Source of the DNA: Flagellimonas sp. 389
GTDB lineage: Bacteria; Bacteroidota; Bacteroidia; Flavobacteriales; Flavobacteriaceae
Length of the DNA stretch: 64,000 nucleotides
Assembly: GCF_018449435.1 (NCBI RefSeq)
Contig: NZ_JAHCMU010000004.1
Coordinates: 186,001-250,000, forward strand
Direction: 5' to 3'
The notes below the pieces were generated by a model. It was given only the letters and a program-made list of their open reading frames with translations, was not told the DNA's origin and ran no database searches. Made by a program: the position numbers and the translations under genes. How positions within the stretch are numbered: position 1 is the first letter of the stretch; each line of letters begins with the position of its first letter. Of the stretch, positions 48,344 through 58,887 are shown one piece after another.

Positions 48344-50191
48344 TTATTTTTTTACAGTAACCAAAGCCACCCAATCTTTATTAGGTTCAATAGGAGGGAG
48401 GCCTAAATCAACTGAGCCACTTGCTTTGGTAAGAGTTACCGAACCATCTTTAAGGTCACCACCATCTCTAGGATTGTACCATTTTATAGTGAAATCTTTA
48501 TCTGAATCACCTAAATCTAAGGATGTAGTTTCAAGTTCCATAGGAAGATAGATAAGATACAGTTCATTTTCTTTAGCGAAGCAAAAACTTGTATCATCTG
48601 TCGTGAGTCTATTTGCTGGTTCCATTTCCCAAAACGGAATATGGGTTTCAAAAAAGTTAAGCGCATGTCTGTTTTGATCCCAAAACAAATCGCGGCTCCT
48701 AAAATCTTCACAGGTAAGATCAGAGTTTGGACTAGCGTAGCCAAAATACCATTCCACACCAAATCCTCCTGCCATAAGCGTTCCCCATAGTGCATTCGCA
48801 CGTGCCAAGTTATGCTCCATGTCCTCGTCATCTGGCAGTAGTGCAATATTCGCCTTGCCAGGTTCATCAACGGAAAGCGCCCATTTTCTGCCTGTAGCAT
48901 TCGATTTATTTCTCCACTTTAGAACCCTTGGATGTACGTCTTTGAATTCAGCATCACTTAATTGTAATGATGCCCCGGTTAAGGGCGATTGGTCACCAAT
49001 GAATTCTTCATAGCGGTCATCCTTATTTGGAAACGTATGCATGACCAAATGGTTTTGGTAGGGGTCAAGTTTATGAATATAATTGGCCACTTTCAGCACC
49101 TCCTCCGTAGGTTGGTCATTTTCTTCCCCTACATTCCAGTTCATGACCAAATGATGTCCAAAACGAGCTATAAGTTCTCGATAATATAGTTTTGTCTCTG
49201 TGCCAAAAACGCCTCCATCCATTAAATGGTCAGTTTCTGTCTCATGTGTTTTAAAGTGAAGGAACATACCTTTTGTCTCAGCATATTCAAAGATACGTTC
49301 CCACTGGTCTAGCTTGGAAACGTCCAATCGTGTTTTATGGAAAAAGTTTTCCCACGCCTCTTTGTTCTTTTTGTCACTGGCATAAACATCATATTCAGCA
49401 ATGGGCTTTTTTAAAAGGTACGGAAAAATATTACGATCATCTCCATCTACGTTAAAGGTGAGAAATGAAAAGACATTCAATTCTTCGGAGGCCAAGTAAT
49501 TAATGGCGCCTAACAGGTTTTTCCCTTTAGTTTCTTTCCATACAAAAGGTTCGGCTGAGGTTTCGAAGTCTTTGGCATGTGGTTCCCATTTTTTTAAGAA
49601 GTCCAACGCGTTGGTAGCGGCATCAAAATCTTCATAGCCCAACAAATTTTCTGGAGCGTCTACACCCAGTTTAATAAAATAGTCTCCAGTTTCCTCAAAC
49701 TGTAAATACGACTCTCCAATGTAATTCAAGCGGCCTTTGGCTCTATTGTCCTTTCCCGTTTTATCGGTTTCTGTAATTTCAAAACTACCGGATTGTCCAT
49801 CCATAAACCCCGCAGACACTCCTTCTTCAGCGGTTTCTGCCACTGCAATTTCATTTCCTTTTTTGAAAGAGGCGGTATACATCCATTCCCCAATAGCATC
49901 AGGTGTGAATCTCACTTGCCAAATATTACCGGAGGAAGCGCTTGTTTCGGCTGCATTACCGTCCGCTGCGTAAAACCCAGGTACCACATAGCTTTTGTTT
50001 CCGTTGGTAAAAGTAACATCCAATCGATACTCCAGATATGGGTTTGTCTCTGCAAGTTCATCGGTATCAGGGCCTTCAAACGAAAGTGTAATTTTATGCC
50101 ATTTCTTCAATTCCCCATCAAATTTAGGTTGTGGTTGTTTTGAACAAGAAATGCATGCCAGTATTAAGAGGAGTAAAAATTTCTGTACCAT
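48344..50191 (-). CDS. DUF5060-type lipoprotein with GH-like TIM barrel
   Basis: This 615-residue lipoprotein has Cys16 in LACISC. An N-terminal DUF5060-like sandwich (about 28-140; KKWHKITLSFEGP, LEYRLDVTF, WQVRFTPDAIGEWMYTASF) precedes a putative TIM barrel (about 150-510). In it MNWNVGEEND (Glu356/Glu357) and WALSVDEPGK (Glu443) look like the acid/base and nucleophile of a clan-A hydrolase. A C-terminal sandwich (about 530-615; FTIKWYNPRDGG) resembles the putative collagen-binding domain often found in this architecture. No GH family is assigned by me. It follows the sulfatase-GH78 gene by 54 bp and has no operator-like site of its own. Confidence 0.75.
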   Translation of the reverse strand: MVQKFLLLLILACISCSKQPQPKFDGELKKWHKITLSFEGPDTDELAETNPYLEYRLDVTFTNGNKSYVVPGFYAADGNAAETSASSGNIWQVRFTPDAIGEWMYTASFKKGNEIAVAETAEEGVSAGFMDGQSGSFEITETDKTGKDNRAKGRLNYIGESYLQFEETGDYFIKLGVDAPENLLGYEDFDAATNALDFLKKWEPHAKDFETSAEPFVWKETKGKNLLGAINYLASEELNVFSFLTFNVDGDDRNIFPYLLKKPIAEYDVYASDKKNKEAWENFFHKTRLDVSKLDQWERIFEYAETKGMFLHFKTHETETDHLMDGGVFGTETKLYYRELIARFGHHLVMNWNVGEENDQPTEEVLKVANYIHKLDPYQNHLVMHTFPNKDDRYEEFIGDQSPLTGASLQLSDAEFKDVHPRVLKWRNKSNATGRKWALSVDEPGKANIALLPDDEDMEHNLARANALWGTLMAGGFGVEWYFGYASPNSDLTCEDFRSRDLFWDQNRHALNFFETHIPFWEMEPANRLTTDDTSFCFAKENELYLIYLPMELETTSLDLGDSDKDFTIKWYNPRDGGDLKDGSVTLTKASGSVDLGLPPIEPNKDWVALVTVKK

Positions 50192-50245
50192 GTTTACGTT
50201 CTTACAGATTAAAAATAGAACTCAATCAAAGACCCAATGGCTACT

Positions 50246-53200
50246 TTAGAATGAGTTGATGACCAATTTTATTTCGTGTTTTCCGGGTTCTAAACGTACC
50301 GTGCCAAAAGCAGGAACAACTTTTTTGCCATTGTGCATCAATTCTTTATCCTGGGATGGGGTTATCTGGAATTCAGCTACCATATTGGCAGGTATTTCAA
50401 TGGTGTATACCTGAAGTCTTTTAGTCTTGTAGCTATAGGTAGCTTTTATGGTTCCACGAATGGTCGGGACTTCAATATAACTATCTTTTAAATTACCCAT
50501 TTGTGGTTTTATAGTGGCAATACCGAAACCGGGGGTTTTGGGTTGAATGCCCCAAAGCCCTCTAGGGATGGCATTTGCTGGTACGGCACCCCAAGCATGG
50601 TTCCAATCTAGATTGTTTTTGTATTTATTGTCCCATGCTTCCAGCGTGATTGTGGACCCTAGGCGAATCATGTTATACCAACTTCTATCACTGGTGTCTG
50701 TCAATAGCGCCAATGCATAATCTTCTTCACCTGCATTGTACAGTGCGTCCATTAAATACTGGGATCCATAGACGCTACAGGCCATTTTTCTTGATTTTAT
50801 AAATTCCACTACCGTAGGAATATGTTCTTTTGGAACCATATTAAATGCTAGCGGTAACATGTTGGCATGAAGGGAAGCGTGGTCGGTTCCAATACCATCT
50901 TTGTAAATCCCTCTTTCAAAATCGAACATTTGTTTGTTGAGCGCTTTCTTTGCTTTTATGGCCCTTAATTCAAATGCAATGGCTTCCTCTGTTTTGCCTA
51001 AAATAGTTGCAAACTCAGCCATTATTTTCATGTTTTTATAGTAGAAAGCGTTGATTACGGTATTGTAGTCCGTAAAGACGTAGCCATCTCGTTCTCCCTT
51101 ATTATTGGGATCACCGCCCCAACCTGCTGAGGGCCAATCCACAATATCGGTCAATGGTTTGCTGTACCCTTCCTTAAAACCAAGCTTATACATAAACTCG
51201 GGAGTAACTTTTGTAGATGTTATGAGTCCATCTTCATTGGATAGTTCATATAAGGTCTTATGCTTCAAGGGCTCATAATACTTCTCAATCAGCTCTGTAT
51301 TGCCGGTATACATATAATCGGCATGGAACATCAATGCTACATGTTGTTGCCATTCTGTAGGCCATGTAGGGTGTTCCATGAAATATTCAATGGTCTGTCT
51401 GGCAATGGCATATTCACGATCGGTGGTGTAATGACTTAATTGGTTCAAATATGCATCGGCTTCATATGGAATCCGCTCTCGGTCACCATCTACATACAGT
51501 CCATTAAACGTGGTGGCTTTGATGGAATATTTACACAAATCCCAAACTTGATTCAAGATGTCGTTATCGCTCTTAAAATCACTGGTGTCATTTTCCCAGT
51601 AACTATTGTGCGCCAATTGTTCGAAGTTTTCTGGTTGTAGGGTTTCTTTTGCTCCTTCTACCTCCACATATCTGAACGGAACCAATATAGGAAAGCCTTC
51701 GGGAAGGGGCAGGGCCTTGCCGGGCAATGTATTTCTTTTATCGATATGTATAGGGAGCTGGTATTTTAATTGGCTCGGTTTGACAGGGACTTCAATTCTT
51801 TGATATCTGATATGGCTCCTTTTTGGAGGGTTTCTGTTTACCCTATTGCCATCAAGTTGTTCCCCTACGTGAAAAACAAGGGTATGTTCTGTTTTTGCAT
51901 CATATGTAAAATCCATCGTAGCAAACGCAGCTTTACCAAAATCAATAAAATGGACATCACCTCTTTTTTCAAATACTTTGGGTGTGATGCGGTCCACCTG
52001 AAAACTATTGGGCGTAGTCAATGTTGCTTTAGGCTTGCCCATAACAAAACCTTGAGATTTTGAGTATCTAGAGAGTCTGTTGTCAATATCCCAAATTCTC
52101 ACCTTCCAATAATAGGTTTTGCCAACCTCCAGTTTCTTTCCATCATGTTCAATTTGAGATGAGTTGCTACTTCTTATTTGACCACTGTCCCATATATCGC
52201 CTATATTATTTACGTTATTTTCCTTGGATGATGAAACCAAAATCTGATACGCGGATTGTAAAACCGCTCCTTCTGGTACGACCCAACCATATTCTGGTTT
52301 TGTATCAATGATTTCGACATTGGAAGTATTTCTGATAAATTCAACAATCAAGTCTTTCGGTCCCTCGGAATATGCGTCCGAATGTTCAAGAATCAATTCA
52401 TTGGTTTTATTCCTAAACGCCTTCAGTTTTTCTGCATATCGCTTATTCTTAGCTAGGTTTTTTGTCTCTTTTGGGTCTTTTTTTAAATCGTACAATTCTT
52501 CGAATGACTGATCATTTACATACCGAAAATACTTCCAATCTTTGGTTCGTACTCCTTCGCTAGGGGGGATGCTTTCAAATTCCCAAATATGTTCGATCAG
52601 TACAGTATCACGTTGAAGATTTTCGGTCTTATTTTTAGCAATTGGCATTAGACTTTTACCGTGCCAGTTTTGTGGTTGGTCAATGCCCGCTAAATCCAAC
52701 ATGGTCGATGGTACATCAACGTTCAGTGCAAGGGCATCACTATCTTGTTGATTTTCTACCCTAGGGTCAAAAATGATAAGGGGCACTCTAACGGAGTTGT
52801 CATATAATAACCATTTACCAGCCAATTGCCGCTCTCCAAGAAAATAGCCGTTATCGCCCATTAAAATGATGACCGTATTTTTATCAATACCTTTTTCTTT
52901 TAATTTTTTCCTGATTTTGGTGATTTCACGGTCAACTCCAGAAATCATGCGGTAGTAGCCCTTTACGCTATGTTGGTACTTTTCTGGGGTATCATAGCGC
53001 CAAGTCCATCGGAGCCTGTTGAAACCATCTTGAACAAATTTGGGCTGTGCCTCAAAATAGGCATCTGAACTTATTGCTGCTTTGGGAATGGTCGTATTCT
53101 GTAATAAGTTATCTGATTCTTCTTGCCAAAAGTATTGTTTTTCAGCCTTATCGTGTGCGTGTGGCGCGCTGAAACTCAATGAAAGACAAAAGGGTTTTCC

Positions 53201-53764
53201 AGCATCGGAATTTGATATAAAATCCAACGCTTTTTGACCTGTATATCGGGTTAAATGTACGGTGTCCTTACCTAGTTTTTTATAATAATAGCCTCGTCTG
53301 TCATCAAAACTATTGTTACGGTCATAGGATTCGTATTGGTCAAATTGCTTTTCCAAACCATCATAGCGTACTCCATATTTCCCGTAAAAAGCTGTAGTAT
53401 ATCCATTCTTCCTTAAGATTTTAGGGTATGAATTCTCCATATAGGATTCCCTTATATTACCGGTTTTAAAGTTGAAACTATGGGTTCTTTCATAGAGGCC
53501 TGTCAAAATGCTGGCCCTACTGGCAGCACATATTGGTGTGGTGACCATGGCTTTGTCAAAGAAAGTGCCTTCCTCCGCCAATCGGTCCATTTCTGGTGTA
53601 GTAACTAATTTGTTGCCTGCATAACCAATGGCATCAAACCGTTGGTCATCCGTCAATATGAAAATGATATTGGGTTTTTGGGTTCCTTGTTTTGTTTTTT
53701 GGGCTTTTGTGATGCTAGTTGTCAAACAAAAAAGGATAAGTATAACAAATCTCATTTTCTTCAA
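50246..53764 (-). CDS. Bifunctional S1 sulfatase - GH78 alpha-L-rhamnosidase
   Basis: This protein has 1172 residues with a signal peptide ending ITKAQ (residue 22). Residues 28-470 are an S1 sulfatase: DD at 39-40 (FILTDDQRF), maturation motif CAASRAS with Cys79, and [20 protein letters not shown]. Residues about 480-600 resemble the N-terminal fn3-like domain of GH78 ([26 protein letters not shown]). The rest is an alpha/alpha GH78 barrel with [20 protein letters not shown] near 752-771 and the C-terminal sandwich. The fusion suggests sequential removal of sulfate and then rhamnose from rhamnose-3-sulfate, as reported for the same architecture in ulvan PULs. The frame is continuous; this is not an annotation artefact. 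Confidence 0.92.
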   Translation of the reverse strand: MKKMRFVILILFCLTTSITKAQKTKQGTQKPNIIFILTDDQRFDAIGYAGNKLVTTPEMDRLAEEGTFFDKAMVTTPICAASRASILTGLYERTHSFNFKTGNIRESYMENSYPKILRKNGYTTAFYGKYGVRYDGLEKQFDQYESYDRNNSFDDRRGYYYKKLGKDTVHLTRYTGQKALDFISNSDAGKPFCLSLSFSAPHAHDKAEKQYFWQEESDNLLQNTTIPKAAISSDAYFEAQPKFVQDGFNRLRWTWRYDTPEKYQHSVKGYYRMISGVDREITKIRKKLKEKGIDKNTVIILMGDNGYFLGERQLAGKWLLYDNSVRVPLIIFDPRVENQQDSDALALNVDVPSTMLDLAGIDQPQNWHGKSLMPIAKNKTENLQRDTVLIEHIWEFESIPPSEGVRTKDWKYFRYVNDQSFEELYDLKKDPKETKNLAKNKRYAEKLKAFRNKTNELILEHSDAYSEGPKDLIVEFIRNTSNVEIIDTKPEYGWVVPEGAVLQSAYQILVSSSKENNVNNIGDIWDSGQIRSSNSSQIEHDGKKLEVGKTYYWKVRIWDIDNRLSRYSKSQGFVMGKPKATLTTPNSFQVDRITPKVFEKRGDVHFIDFGKAAFATMDFTYDAKTEHTLVFHVGEQLDGNRVNRNPPKRSHIRYQRIEVPVKPSQLKYQLPIHIDKRNTLPGKALPLPEGFPILVPFRYVEVEGAKETLQPENFEQLAHNSYWENDTSDFKSDNDILNQVWDLCKYSIKATTFNGLYVDGDRERIPYEADAYLNQLSHYTTDREYAIARQTIEYFMEHPTWPTEWQQHVALMFHADYMYTGNTELIEKYYEPLKHKTLYELSNEDGLITSTKVTPEFMYKLGFKEGYSKPLTDIVDWPSAGWGGDPNNKGERDGYVFTDYNTVINAFYYKNMKIMAEFATILGKTEEAIAFELRAIKAKKALNKQMFDFERGIYKDGIGTDHASLHANMLPLAFNMVPKEHIPTVVEFIKSRKMACSVYGSQYLMDALYNAGEEDYALALLTDTSDRSWYNMIRLGSTITLEAWDNKYKNNLDWNHAWGAVPANAIPRGLWGIQPKTPGFGIATIKPQMGNLKDSYIEVPTIRGTIKATYSYKTKRLQVYTIEIPANMVAEFQITPSQDKELMHNGKKVVPAFGTVRLEPGKHEIKLVINSF

Positions 53765-53850
53765 AATTATTTGCGTTTTGGATATTATACAACAAAGGAT
53801 TGCTGGCTATGTTATGCCAATCAAACTTAAATTTCAAGAGTGTATTATCC

Positions 53851-53865
53851 ATCCTGTTCTGTCCT
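53851..53865 (-). promoter_or_regulatory. PUL operator-like site, sulfatase-GH78 operon
   Basis: Minus-strand AGGACAGAACAGGAT, 86 bp before the start codon. It has the direct-repeat form AGGAC-N5-AGGAT with 10-bp spacing. Confidence 0.5.
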
Positions 53866-53888
53866 GAACAAATAATAGAATTGATAGA

Positions 53889-55367
53889 TTACCACGTATC
53901 GGTTCGAAAAGGTGAAACAGGAAGTTTTGCCGAATTGAAGAGTATTCCTTCAAAGCAATCCTCAAAACCATAGCGCACTGATACTGGGGCTGCAACCTTT
54001 TCATTACTTACTGAAATTGTTCCGTTTTCATTGATTTTGCCTACGGCAGGATAGAAAATTCTGTCCTTTCCGGCGATAGTAAAACCATTGAGCTGTTCCC
54101 CAAAACTGGAAACGGGTACCATTGAATTACGTTCTTTGTTTCCAAACGATAGTGTAGCGATGTTTTTTTCAACTTCCATTTCTTGTAAAACTGGACTTGA
54201 ATATACAATATCAGTGTAGTTATATTGTTTTGCCAATGCCCAAAAGCTAAGTCTTTCTGCGATAGGTTCTTTGTCGGGTGGATGAATATCGGAACAATGA
54301 CCTACATCTGAGGTTACCACCAGGCCGGAATTTGGAATTTCAAAAGAAGCCTGTAGCTGCGCTTCTCTAATCAATGCAGCATTAATGGCCGGTGTTTTTC
54401 TGTATTGTTCATAGGCATAAGGTGCAATCTGTACGATATAAAAAGGCAACTCGGTATTGCTCCATTGTGTTCGCCATGTGTTCACCAGTGTGTGTAGATA
54501 GGACTTATACGGTTCAGGATTGGTTCGATTCGTTTCTCCTTGGTACCATAAAAAACCTTTGATGGTGAAATCTTGAAAAGGGTGAATCATACCATTAAAG
54601 ATTTGTGTGGGTTTTTTACGTTGATTTGGGTCCTTTGCCAAGTTGGTGGAAATTACCACATCGCCATAGGCTGTGAGCGAATCTTTCGGTATCCAAGCTT
54701 CGATACGGGTGCCGCCCCAGGCTGATTCAATAATACCGATGGGAACATTCAATTTGTTAAAAAGCTTCTTTCCGAAAAGATATCCAATGGCACTAAAATT
54801 ATAAACCGATGTGCTATCTGCCGCTTTCCAGCTTCCTACCACATTTTTTTCAGGATTTAAGCTTCCCGCCCGTTCCGTATTGAACAAGCGTATGAATTTG
54901 TTTTCGGCATCTTTAATAAATTCAGCTGAACCGTTTACCGGGGATTTACCTAAACCCTTCATTGGCATCTCCATATTGGATTGACCCGAACAGAACCAAA
55001 CTTCCCCGATCAGAATATTTTCCAACGTTACGGTGGTGGTGCCACTAATTTGTAATTGATATGTTTCAAAAGATGCTTTGGGGGTATTCAGTTTTACTTT
55101 CCAGTTTCCTTCGGTATCTGTTTTGGTAAAAAGATTCACATCCCAATTTGTGGTTATTTGGATATCGGTATTCGGTATATCCGTTCCCCAAATTGGAACA
55201 GAATCACTTTGTTGCAATACCATGTTGTCCGCAAAAAAAGAGGGCAGCTCTACTTGACCATAAACAGAGACAGCTTGAAGCAAGTACATGCAAAGTATCC
55301 ATGGTACCGCTTGTTTAGGACATAGTTGATTCCATATAAAATGTTTGTTTTCGTATGTTTTCAGCAT
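53889..55367 (-). CDS. Sialate-O-acetylesterase-like SGNH esterase
   Basis: This protein has 492 residues. The hydrophobic segment VPWILCMYLLQAVSVYGQ (about 21-38) is the likely signal peptide. ADNMVLQQSDSVPIWGTD (about 46-63) starts the N-terminal sandwich. The SGNH catalytic block is IGEVWFCSGQSNMEMPMKG (about 115-133; the Ser in GQSNM is the nucleophile), with GYLFGKKLFN, IGIIESAWGGTRIEAW, FLWYQGETNR and a late SDVGHCSDIHP supplying Asp/His. These enzymes remove O-acetyl groups from sugars. Acetylation of the substrate is therefore possible. The start codon lies inside the operator-like site of the divergent sulfatase gene. Confidence 0.88.
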   Translation of the reverse strand: MLKTYENKHFIWNQLCPKQAVPWILCMYLLQAVSVYGQVELPSFFADNMVLQQSDSVPIWGTDIPNTDIQITTNWDVNLFTKTDTEGNWKVKLNTPKASFETYQLQISGTTTVTLENILIGEVWFCSGQSNMEMPMKGLGKSPVNGSAEFIKDAENKFIRLFNTERAGSLNPEKNVVGSWKAADSTSVYNFSAIGYLFGKKLFNKLNVPIGIIESAWGGTRIEAWIPKDSLTAYGDVVISTNLAKDPNQRKKPTQIFNGMIHPFQDFTIKGFLWYQGETNRTNPEPYKSYLHTLVNTWRTQWSNTELPFYIVQIAPYAYEQYRKTPAINAALIREAQLQASFEIPNSGLVVTSDVGHCSDIHPPDKEPIAERLSFWALAKQYNYTDIVYSSPVLQEMEVEKNIATLSFGNKERNSMVPVSSFGEQLNGFTIAGKDRIFYPAVGKINENGTISVSNEKVAAPVSVRYGFEDCFEGILFNSAKLPVSPFRTDTW

Positions 55368-55377
55368 AGTACAGGGT
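55363..55377 (+). promoter_or_regulatory. PUL operator-like site, divergent sulfatase gene
   Basis: Plus-strand AGCATAGTACAGGGT, 54 bp before the sulfatase start at 55432. It covers the ATG (55367-55365) of the oppositely oriented esterase gene and has G for A at position 14 of the consensus. Confidence 0.5.
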
Positions 55378-55391
55378 GCGTTTGGTTATAA

Positions 55392-55406
55392 ATCCTGTTA
55401 TTATTG
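55392..55406 (-). promoter_or_regulatory. PUL operator-like site, esterase gene
   Basis: Minus-strand CAATAATAACAGGAT, 24 bp before the esterase start. The left half is poor; the right half AACAGGAT matches well. Such closeness to the start codon leaves little room for a promoter, so this is among the weaker sites. Confidence 0.35.
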
Positions 55407-55431
55407 TAACAAACCATAAAATACAACAAAA

Positions 55432-57198
55432 ATGATAGTTATGGATTCTTTCATCTACGTAATAAGACAGTTCTTGATTGTATTATTTTTGGTACTCGTA
55501 GTTGTAAGTTGTCAGGATAAGATCAAACAAGATAAAAATACACTGTCAACCGAGATGAAAAACGAGTTGCCAAAGCGACCTAACATTTTATGGTTGGTTA
55601 CCGAAGATATGGGTGCTTATCTTCCCTCGTTTGGAGATTCAACTATTGTTACCCCCAATTTAAGTCGATTGGCAAGAGAAGGCGTGGTCTACCCCAGTCT
55701 GTATTCTACCTCTGGCGTCTGTGCACCAAGTAGAGCGGCCATTGCAACGGGCATGTATCCTTCAGGTATTGGTGCCGATCATATGCGGACCACTTCATAT
55801 ACTGAGGCTACAGGCCTTCCTAAATACGGTGCAGTTCCTCCAACCGAAGTACGTATGGTCAGCGAACTCTTGCGCATGGATGGTTATTACTGTACAAATA
55901 ACTATAAAACAGATTATCAATTTAAAGCGCCTGTAACTGCATGGGATGAGAGTAGCCCTTACGCACATTGGCGCAATCGCGGAAAGGATCAACCATTTTT
56001 TTCCGTCTTTAATTTTACTGAGACCCATGAATCCGGATTGTTTGAACCTTATGGGCATAGAAATGTTGAAACCAGACATTATAAATCTGGGGATACCAAC
56101 TATAAATGGAAACCCGACCGAATGACGGAAGCAGAAACCAAAGTGCATTTACCAAAGGATACCAAATTTTCGATTCCTCCATATCTGCCCAATACGGATG
56201 TTGTAAAACGGGACATTTGGAAATTGTACAACAACATTGCTGAAATGGATAACCAGGTTGGAGCTATCTTAAAACAGCTAGAAGACGATGGACTTCTGGA
56301 AAACACGATTATTTTTTTCTATGGTGATCATGGAGGGCCATTGCCCAGACAGAAACGTTTAATTTATGATTCAGGATTGAATACACCGATGATTGTACGT
56401 TTTCCGAATAAGATACACGCAGGAACCAAGGATAATCGACTAGTGAGTTTTGTTGATTTTGCACCAACGCTTCTTTCACTTACTGGAACCAACCCTCCTG
56501 AACATCTTCAAGGTCAAGCTTTTTTGGGAGAACATAAAGTTGAAAAGGAAAGAAGCTATATTCATGCGGCCGCAGACCGTTTTGATGCATTTACCGATGC
56601 AATTCGTGCTGTTCGTGACAAAAGATTCAAGTACATTAGAAATTATAGGCCGGAACAAGGGTATTACCTGCCTATTGAATATCGGGAACGGATACCTACA
56701 ATGCAAGAACTGCTAAGTCTAAGCGCTAAAGGGAAATTGGATTCCATTCAATCGTTATGGTTTAAAGAAAGCAAACCTGTAGAAGAATTGTATGATTGCC
56801 AGTCAGACCCACATGAGTTACATAATCTGGCAGAAGATTTAAAATATGCCAATAAATTAAATGAGCTTCGTCAAGAGATGGATAGATGGTTGGTGCGTAT
56901 TGGTGATCAACCCAATTTACCTGAAATAGAACTCATTAACCAGTTATGGAATGGACAAAAAACCCAACCAGTGACTTTAGCGCCAACGGTTGTGCTTTCA
57001 AATGGCAAAGTCACAATTGAATGCGGTACCGAAGGTGCTTCGATAGGTTATAAAATTATTGGAGAAGAGGATAAGGAACCAAAATCGTGGAACGTCTACC
57101 AAAGACCATTTAAAATTGAAGAGGGTAGTGGCTTACTTGTAAAAGCACACAGAATTGGATTTAAGCCAAGTGAAACAGATGAGATAAAAGGTATTTAA
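55432..57198 (+). CDS. S1 family sulfatase with C-terminal chitobiase-like sandwich, lipoprotein
   Basis: This 588-residue lipoprotein has Cys27 in VLVVVSC. Metal site TEDMGAYLPS near 57-66, maturation motif CAPSRAA with Cys97, NFTETHESG near 196, and FFYGDHGGPLPRQKR near 289-303 mark an S1 sulfatase, most like the S1_8 group. Residues about 510-588 (LAPTVVLSNGKVTIECGTEG to KAHRIGFKPSE) resemble a chitobiase C-terminal sandwich, unusual for a sulfatase. Start at 55432 (MIVMDSF) or ATG 55441; both keep the signal peptide. It is transcribed alone and converges with the next sulfatase gene. Confidence 0.92.
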   Translation: MIVMDSFIYVIRQFLIVLFLVLVVVSCQDKIKQDKNTLSTEMKNELPKRPNILWLVTEDMGAYLPSFGDSTIVTPNLSRLAREGVVYPSLYSTSGVCAPSRAAIATGMYPSGIGADHMRTTSYTEATGLPKYGAVPPTEVRMVSELLRMDGYYCTNNYKTDYQFKAPVTAWDESSPYAHWRNRGKDQPFFSVFNFTETHESGLFEPYGHRNVETRHYKSGDTNYKWKPDRMTEAETKVHLPKDTKFSIPPYLPNTDVVKRDIWKLYNNIAEMDNQVGAILKQLEDDGLLENTIIFFYGDHGGPLPRQKRLIYDSGLNTPMIVRFPNKIHAGTKDNRLVSFVDFAPTLLSLTGTNPPEHLQGQAFLGEHKVEKERSYIHAAADRFDAFTDAIRAVRDKRFKYIRNYRPEQGYYLPIEYRERIPTMQELLSLSAKGKLDSIQSLWFKESKPVEELYDCQSDPHELHNLAEDLKYANKLNELRQEMDRWLVRIGDQPNLPEIELINQLWNGQKTQPVTLAPTVVLSNGKVTIECGTEGASIGYKIIGEEDKEPKSWNVYQRPFKIEEGSGLLVKAHRIGFKPSETDEIKGI

Positions 57199-57246
57199 AG
57201 TTCCGTTTTCTGTTTTCAAAGAACTGAATGAAATCATATGAATAAT

Positions 57247-57290
57247 AAAAAAACAGCGGTCAAATATCTTTTCAATTGTAACTTGACCGA
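57247..57290 (-). terminator. Terminator of the GH78-sulfatase operon
   Basis: Arms CGGTCAA (57257-57263) and TTGACCG (57283-57289) enclose a 19-base loop. On the minus strand the stem is followed by a run of seven T. It lies about 100 bp past the stop of the last gene of the minus-strand operon. Confidence 0.6.
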
Positions 57291-57389
57291 TTGTTCTTCT
57301 CTTGTTCATCAGAGAGGTTGCCAAAGGACAAATCCTTTAGAAGATTCAGCATAAAAGATACTTGCCAATTATTCCCATTACTTTATCTG

Positions 57390-58874
57390 CTATTTTTCTG
57401 AACCGTTAACACGTGCTTTCTGTTCCACAAAATAGGGTTGAAAAGTGTAAGACGAATTTGAATCCCAAATCGAATTTTCCTTTGGCAAAACTGATTTTAA
57501 CTTATTCATTTCATCTATATAAGATGGACTACTGGCAAGATTGATAAATTCATTTGGATCGTTCTCAAGATCATAAAACTCTTCTCCACCATCCTCATAT
57601 CGGATATAACGGTAACGAGAGGATTTTACGGCATGGTTATTCATTCCAAAGGTGGTTATGGCAACGGATGCTTCATCATTTTTACCATGCATTGCGGAAA
57701 CCAAGCTTTTTCCTTCATTTCTGTCATAAACGGGAAGCCCGCATAGTTCAAGCAATGTGGGGTACATGGAGAGTAACTCAGCCGGCTCGTCAATTATTTT
57801 ATTCTTTGGTACTGTAGAACCGGCAAATATAAGGGGTACTCGTGTAGCCGTGTTCCACAAAGCATGTTTGGCGAACGTGCCTTTTTCGCCCAGGCGATAA
57901 CCATGGTCGGACCATAGTACAATAACTGTATTATCTGCATATTCGCTATTCTCAAGCGCTTCTAACAAGCGACCAATTTCATAATCTACATAACTTATAC
58001 ATGCTAGATAGGCTTGAATGATTTTTGGCCACTCCCCACTCTCAATGGCCCAGTCCGTAGATGGCATCATTGGAAGGTCGTTGATTTTAAGAGCCACTTC
58101 GGGTACATCATTCAGATCATCTGCTTTATATGGCATCGTTTCAATACTTTCTAAAGGATACATATCAAACCATTTTTGTGGAACGTACAGGGGTACATGA
58201 ACCCTAAGAAAGCCAACACCCATAAAAAAAGGTTTGTTATGCTTACGTTCCAAACGTTCTATTGCCCAGTTTACAGATTGGTGGTCGGGCATTAATGAAT
58301 CGGCTTCTGGAAATGCTCCCCAATCAGTACTTGTTCTACCATAGTTTTTTCTGTCTGAAGTACCAAAACCGTCCCACACAAATCTTTCCTCGGGGTAGGG
58401 GCCAAAGCCCTTGACCCTTCCGCCAGACTCATCAAAAAGACTATCCGGAGCGTGAATATGAAATAATTTTCCGATACCCATGGTATGGTAACCATTCTGC
58501 TTGAAATATTCCGGGAGCAAAACAATGTCTCTTGTCGCAGGGTTTTCAGAAATAATTTTATTATCGGGAATCATCCCGTACATCCCCGTAGTGGAAGGTC
58601 GAAGGCCGGTCATTATTGAAGCCCTAGAAGGACCGCATAACGGTGCTTGGCAGTGCGCATCTGAAAATAAAACGCCCATGGATGCAAGTTTGTCCATATT
58701 TGGCGTTTTTGCAGGTCCGTTTAAGCTACCTAGCATCGTATTCAGATCATCTACTGCTATGAAAAGAACGTTAGGGGGATTGTGTTTATCGGTATCTTCT
58801 TCTTTAGGTGCTTCTTGCCAAGCGCTAAATAATAAAGTGAACACTACAAAAAACACTTGAATTTTACCTTCCAT
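57390..58874 (-). CDS. S1 family sulfatase, iduronate-2-sulfatase-like
   Basis: This protein has 494 residues with an N-terminal hydrophobic signal (VFFVVFTLLFSAWQ). Metal site FIAVDDLNT (DD 42-43), maturation motif CGPSRAS with Cys80, FMGVGFLRVHVPLYVP near 207-222, and LWSDHGYRLGEKGTFAKHALW near 319-339 define an S1_7-like enzyme. It is similar in plan to the sulfatase at 21267 but clearly divergent. It is third in the operon after GH78 and the variant sulfatase (13-bp gap). The exact sulfate position attacked cannot be read from the sequence. Confidence 0.92.
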   Translation of the reverse strand: MEGKIQVFFVVFTLLFSAWQEAPKEEDTDKHNPPNVLFIAVDDLNTMLGSLNGPAKTPNMDKLASMGVLFSDAHCQAPLCGPSRASIMTGLRPSTTGMYGMIPDNKIISENPATRDIVLLPEYFKQNGYHTMGIGKLFHIHAPDSLFDESGGRVKGFGPYPEERFVWDGFGTSDRKNYGRTSTDWGAFPEADSLMPDHQSVNWAIERLERKHNKPFFMGVGFLRVHVPLYVPQKWFDMYPLESIETMPYKADDLNDVPEVALKINDLPMMPSTDWAIESGEWPKIIQAYLACISYVDYEIGRLLEALENSEYADNTVIVLWSDHGYRLGEKGTFAKHALWNTATRVPLIFAGSTVPKNKIIDEPAELLSMYPTLLELCGLPVYDRNEGKSLVSAMHGKNDEASVAITTFGMNNHAVKSSRYRYIRYEDGGEEFYDLENDPNEFINLASSPSYIDEMNKLKSVLPKENSIWDSNSSYTFQPYFVEQKARVNGSEK

Positions 58875-58887
58875 GTTTGATTTTTAG

